Shown here one piece after another: positions 63,493 through 64,000 of a stretch of 64,000 nucleotides of DNA; positions within the stretch are counted from its first letter, which is position 1; the number at the start of each line of letters is the position of its first letter. This DNA comes from an uncultured Bacteroidota bacterium (lineage in GTDB: Bacteria; Bacteroidota; Bacteroidia; Flavobacteriales; Flavobacteriaceae). The translations under genes were made by a program, and so were the position numbers. The notes beneath the pieces were generated by a model that made no database searches, had not been told where the DNA came from, and saw only the letters and a list, made by a program, of their open reading frames with translations. The stretch is from NCBI GenBank assembly GCA_902594745.1, contig CACJNF010000004.1:62001-126000 (forward strand), in the 5' to 3' direction.

Positions 63493-64000
63493 CTATTGTT
63501 CTAGCTTCCAAAAGGCAATACCGCCTGCCTGTTTACCAATTTTAACAGAGCTTACTAACTTGGCTTTGCCTATATCAATGACATCAAGGACACCTGGCTC
63601 TCCGCCTATTCCCTCTACTGTAACAAATGCATATTTATTATCAGGTGAGATAACGACACCATGGGAAACCTTTGTTGTGTTATCTACAATCTTAGATTTA
63701 CCTGTTTTGAGATTTTTTATTTCTGTTTTTCCTTCACCTTTCAATGTTGTTACAAGTTTTTTTCCATCTGAAGTAATATCAATATTGTATGGGCCTTTAC
63801 CTGTCTTAAATCTATTTATAATCTCCCAAGAGTCAGTATCAACCTCAATTATCTCATTAGAAGAATTACCCGCTATATAAACTTTTGAATCAGATGGATG
63901 AGGGATCACCCAGGTTGGCTGAGTAGTTGAGTGATGCATCTCTTGATGATTCATACTATGATGATCCATACCTTGATGATCCATACCTTGATGATCCATA
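63493..64000 (-). CDS. YVTN/YncE-like beta-propeller protein with His/Met-rich repeats, 5' truncated
   Basis: The C-terminal 168-plus residues of a larger protein whose start lies right of the window, since the frame is open to the edge. From residue 1 here it has MDHQG repeats (MDHQGMDHQGMDHHSMNHQE), dense in His and Met. Three or so propeller blades follow, with the typical VIPHPSDSKVYIAGNSS, NIDITSDGKKLVTT and GVVISPDNKYAFVTVEG units. His/Met repeats of this sort bind copper or other soft metals, so a periplasmic metal-related role is plausible but inferred. It is upstream of, and probably cotranscribed with, the cysteine-desulfurase-like gene. Confidence 0.8.
   Translation of the reverse strand, partial: MDHQGMDHQGMDHHSMNHQEMHHSTTQPTWVIPHPSDSKVYIAGNSSNEIIEVDTDSWEIINRFKTGKGPYNIDITSDGKKLVTTLKGEGKTEIKNLKTGKSKIVDNTTKVSHGVVISPDNKYAFVTVEGIGGEPGVLDVIDIGKAKLVSSVKIGKQAGGIAFWKLEQ
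63941..64000. repeat. 15-bp in-frame tandem repeats encoding MDHQG-type units
   Basis: Four 15-base units fill the last 60 bases. The two nearest the edge (63971-63985 and 63986-64000, CCTTGATGATCCATA) are identical, and the next two differ at a few positions. The array may continue past the window. The 15-base period keeps the reading frame, so copy-number change would lengthen or shorten the metal-binding-like segment without a frameshift. Confidence 0.88.

Overview
The window reads as a chromosomal segment of a streamlined, probably marine member of the Flavobacteriia (Bacteroidetes). The DNA is visibly AT-rich and genes are packed tightly, with several overlapping ends. There is no obvious Shine-Dalgarno use, and promoter-like TAnnTTTG boxes sit upstream of many genes. 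The gene content and order are flavobacterial: mutY-ssb-gldE, HU-rng, a detached atpD-atpC pair, recO-TonB receptor-ileS-dksA-lspA, uvrC opposite 5-FTHF cyclo-ligase, M23 peptidase-pgi, ribE opposite pdxA-DUF177-rpmF-fabH-accB-accC, and a short glgA-like gene with DUF4270. I see no rRNA, tRNA, CRISPR, insertion sequence or prophage. No gene-free stretch exceeds about 220 bases.

Layout. 0-10 kb: the tail of an M16 peptidase-like gene, a drug/metabolite exporter, gldE, ssb, mutY, HU, a 29-codon very basic gene, RNase G, recX and atpDC. 10-22 kb: a lipid-catabolism island. A four-gene minus-strand operon (SDR, MaoC hydratase, ACAD10/11-type acyl-CoA dehydrogenase, ACAD11-type APH kinase) lies divergent from a long-chain acyl-CoA synthetase. 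A TonB receptor with unusual Ala/Gly-rich segments, mvaS (mevalonate pathway) and etfBA follow. 22-42 kb: housekeeping (panC, gdhA, recO, ileS, lspA, uvrC, pgi) with two TonB receptors around it. 44-54 kb: recJ, rsmI, tdk, asd and the fatty-acid, cofactor and ribosomal operon pdxA to accC. 54-64 kb: a more accessory region. It holds a 2OG-Fe oxygenase, a class-A-type serine hydrolase lipoprotein, secreted and Tat-exported proteins, a histidine phosphatase and a methyltransferase. It continues with a YceI/mini-CDGSH/flavin reductase operon, an XRE regulator coupled to a Stealth sugar-phosphate transferase behind an array of palindromic operators, a cysteine-desulfurase-like enzyme, and the end of a His/Met-rich beta-propeller protein.

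How the genes may work together. The 10-22 kb island can be read as: outer-membrane uptake of a hydrophobic compound, CoA activation, and phosphorylation of a hydroxyacyl-CoA by the APH kinase. Phosphate removal and dehydrogenation by the ACAD, hydration by MaoC and oxidation by the SDR would follow, with ETF taking electrons. This is an inference, built on the pairing of kinase and dehydrogenase seen in human ACAD10/11 and in the bacterial levulinate (lva) pathway. The most novel-looking regulatory structure is the operator array at 61013-61128, which leads straight into the start codon of the XRE gene, itself immediately followed by the Stealth gene.
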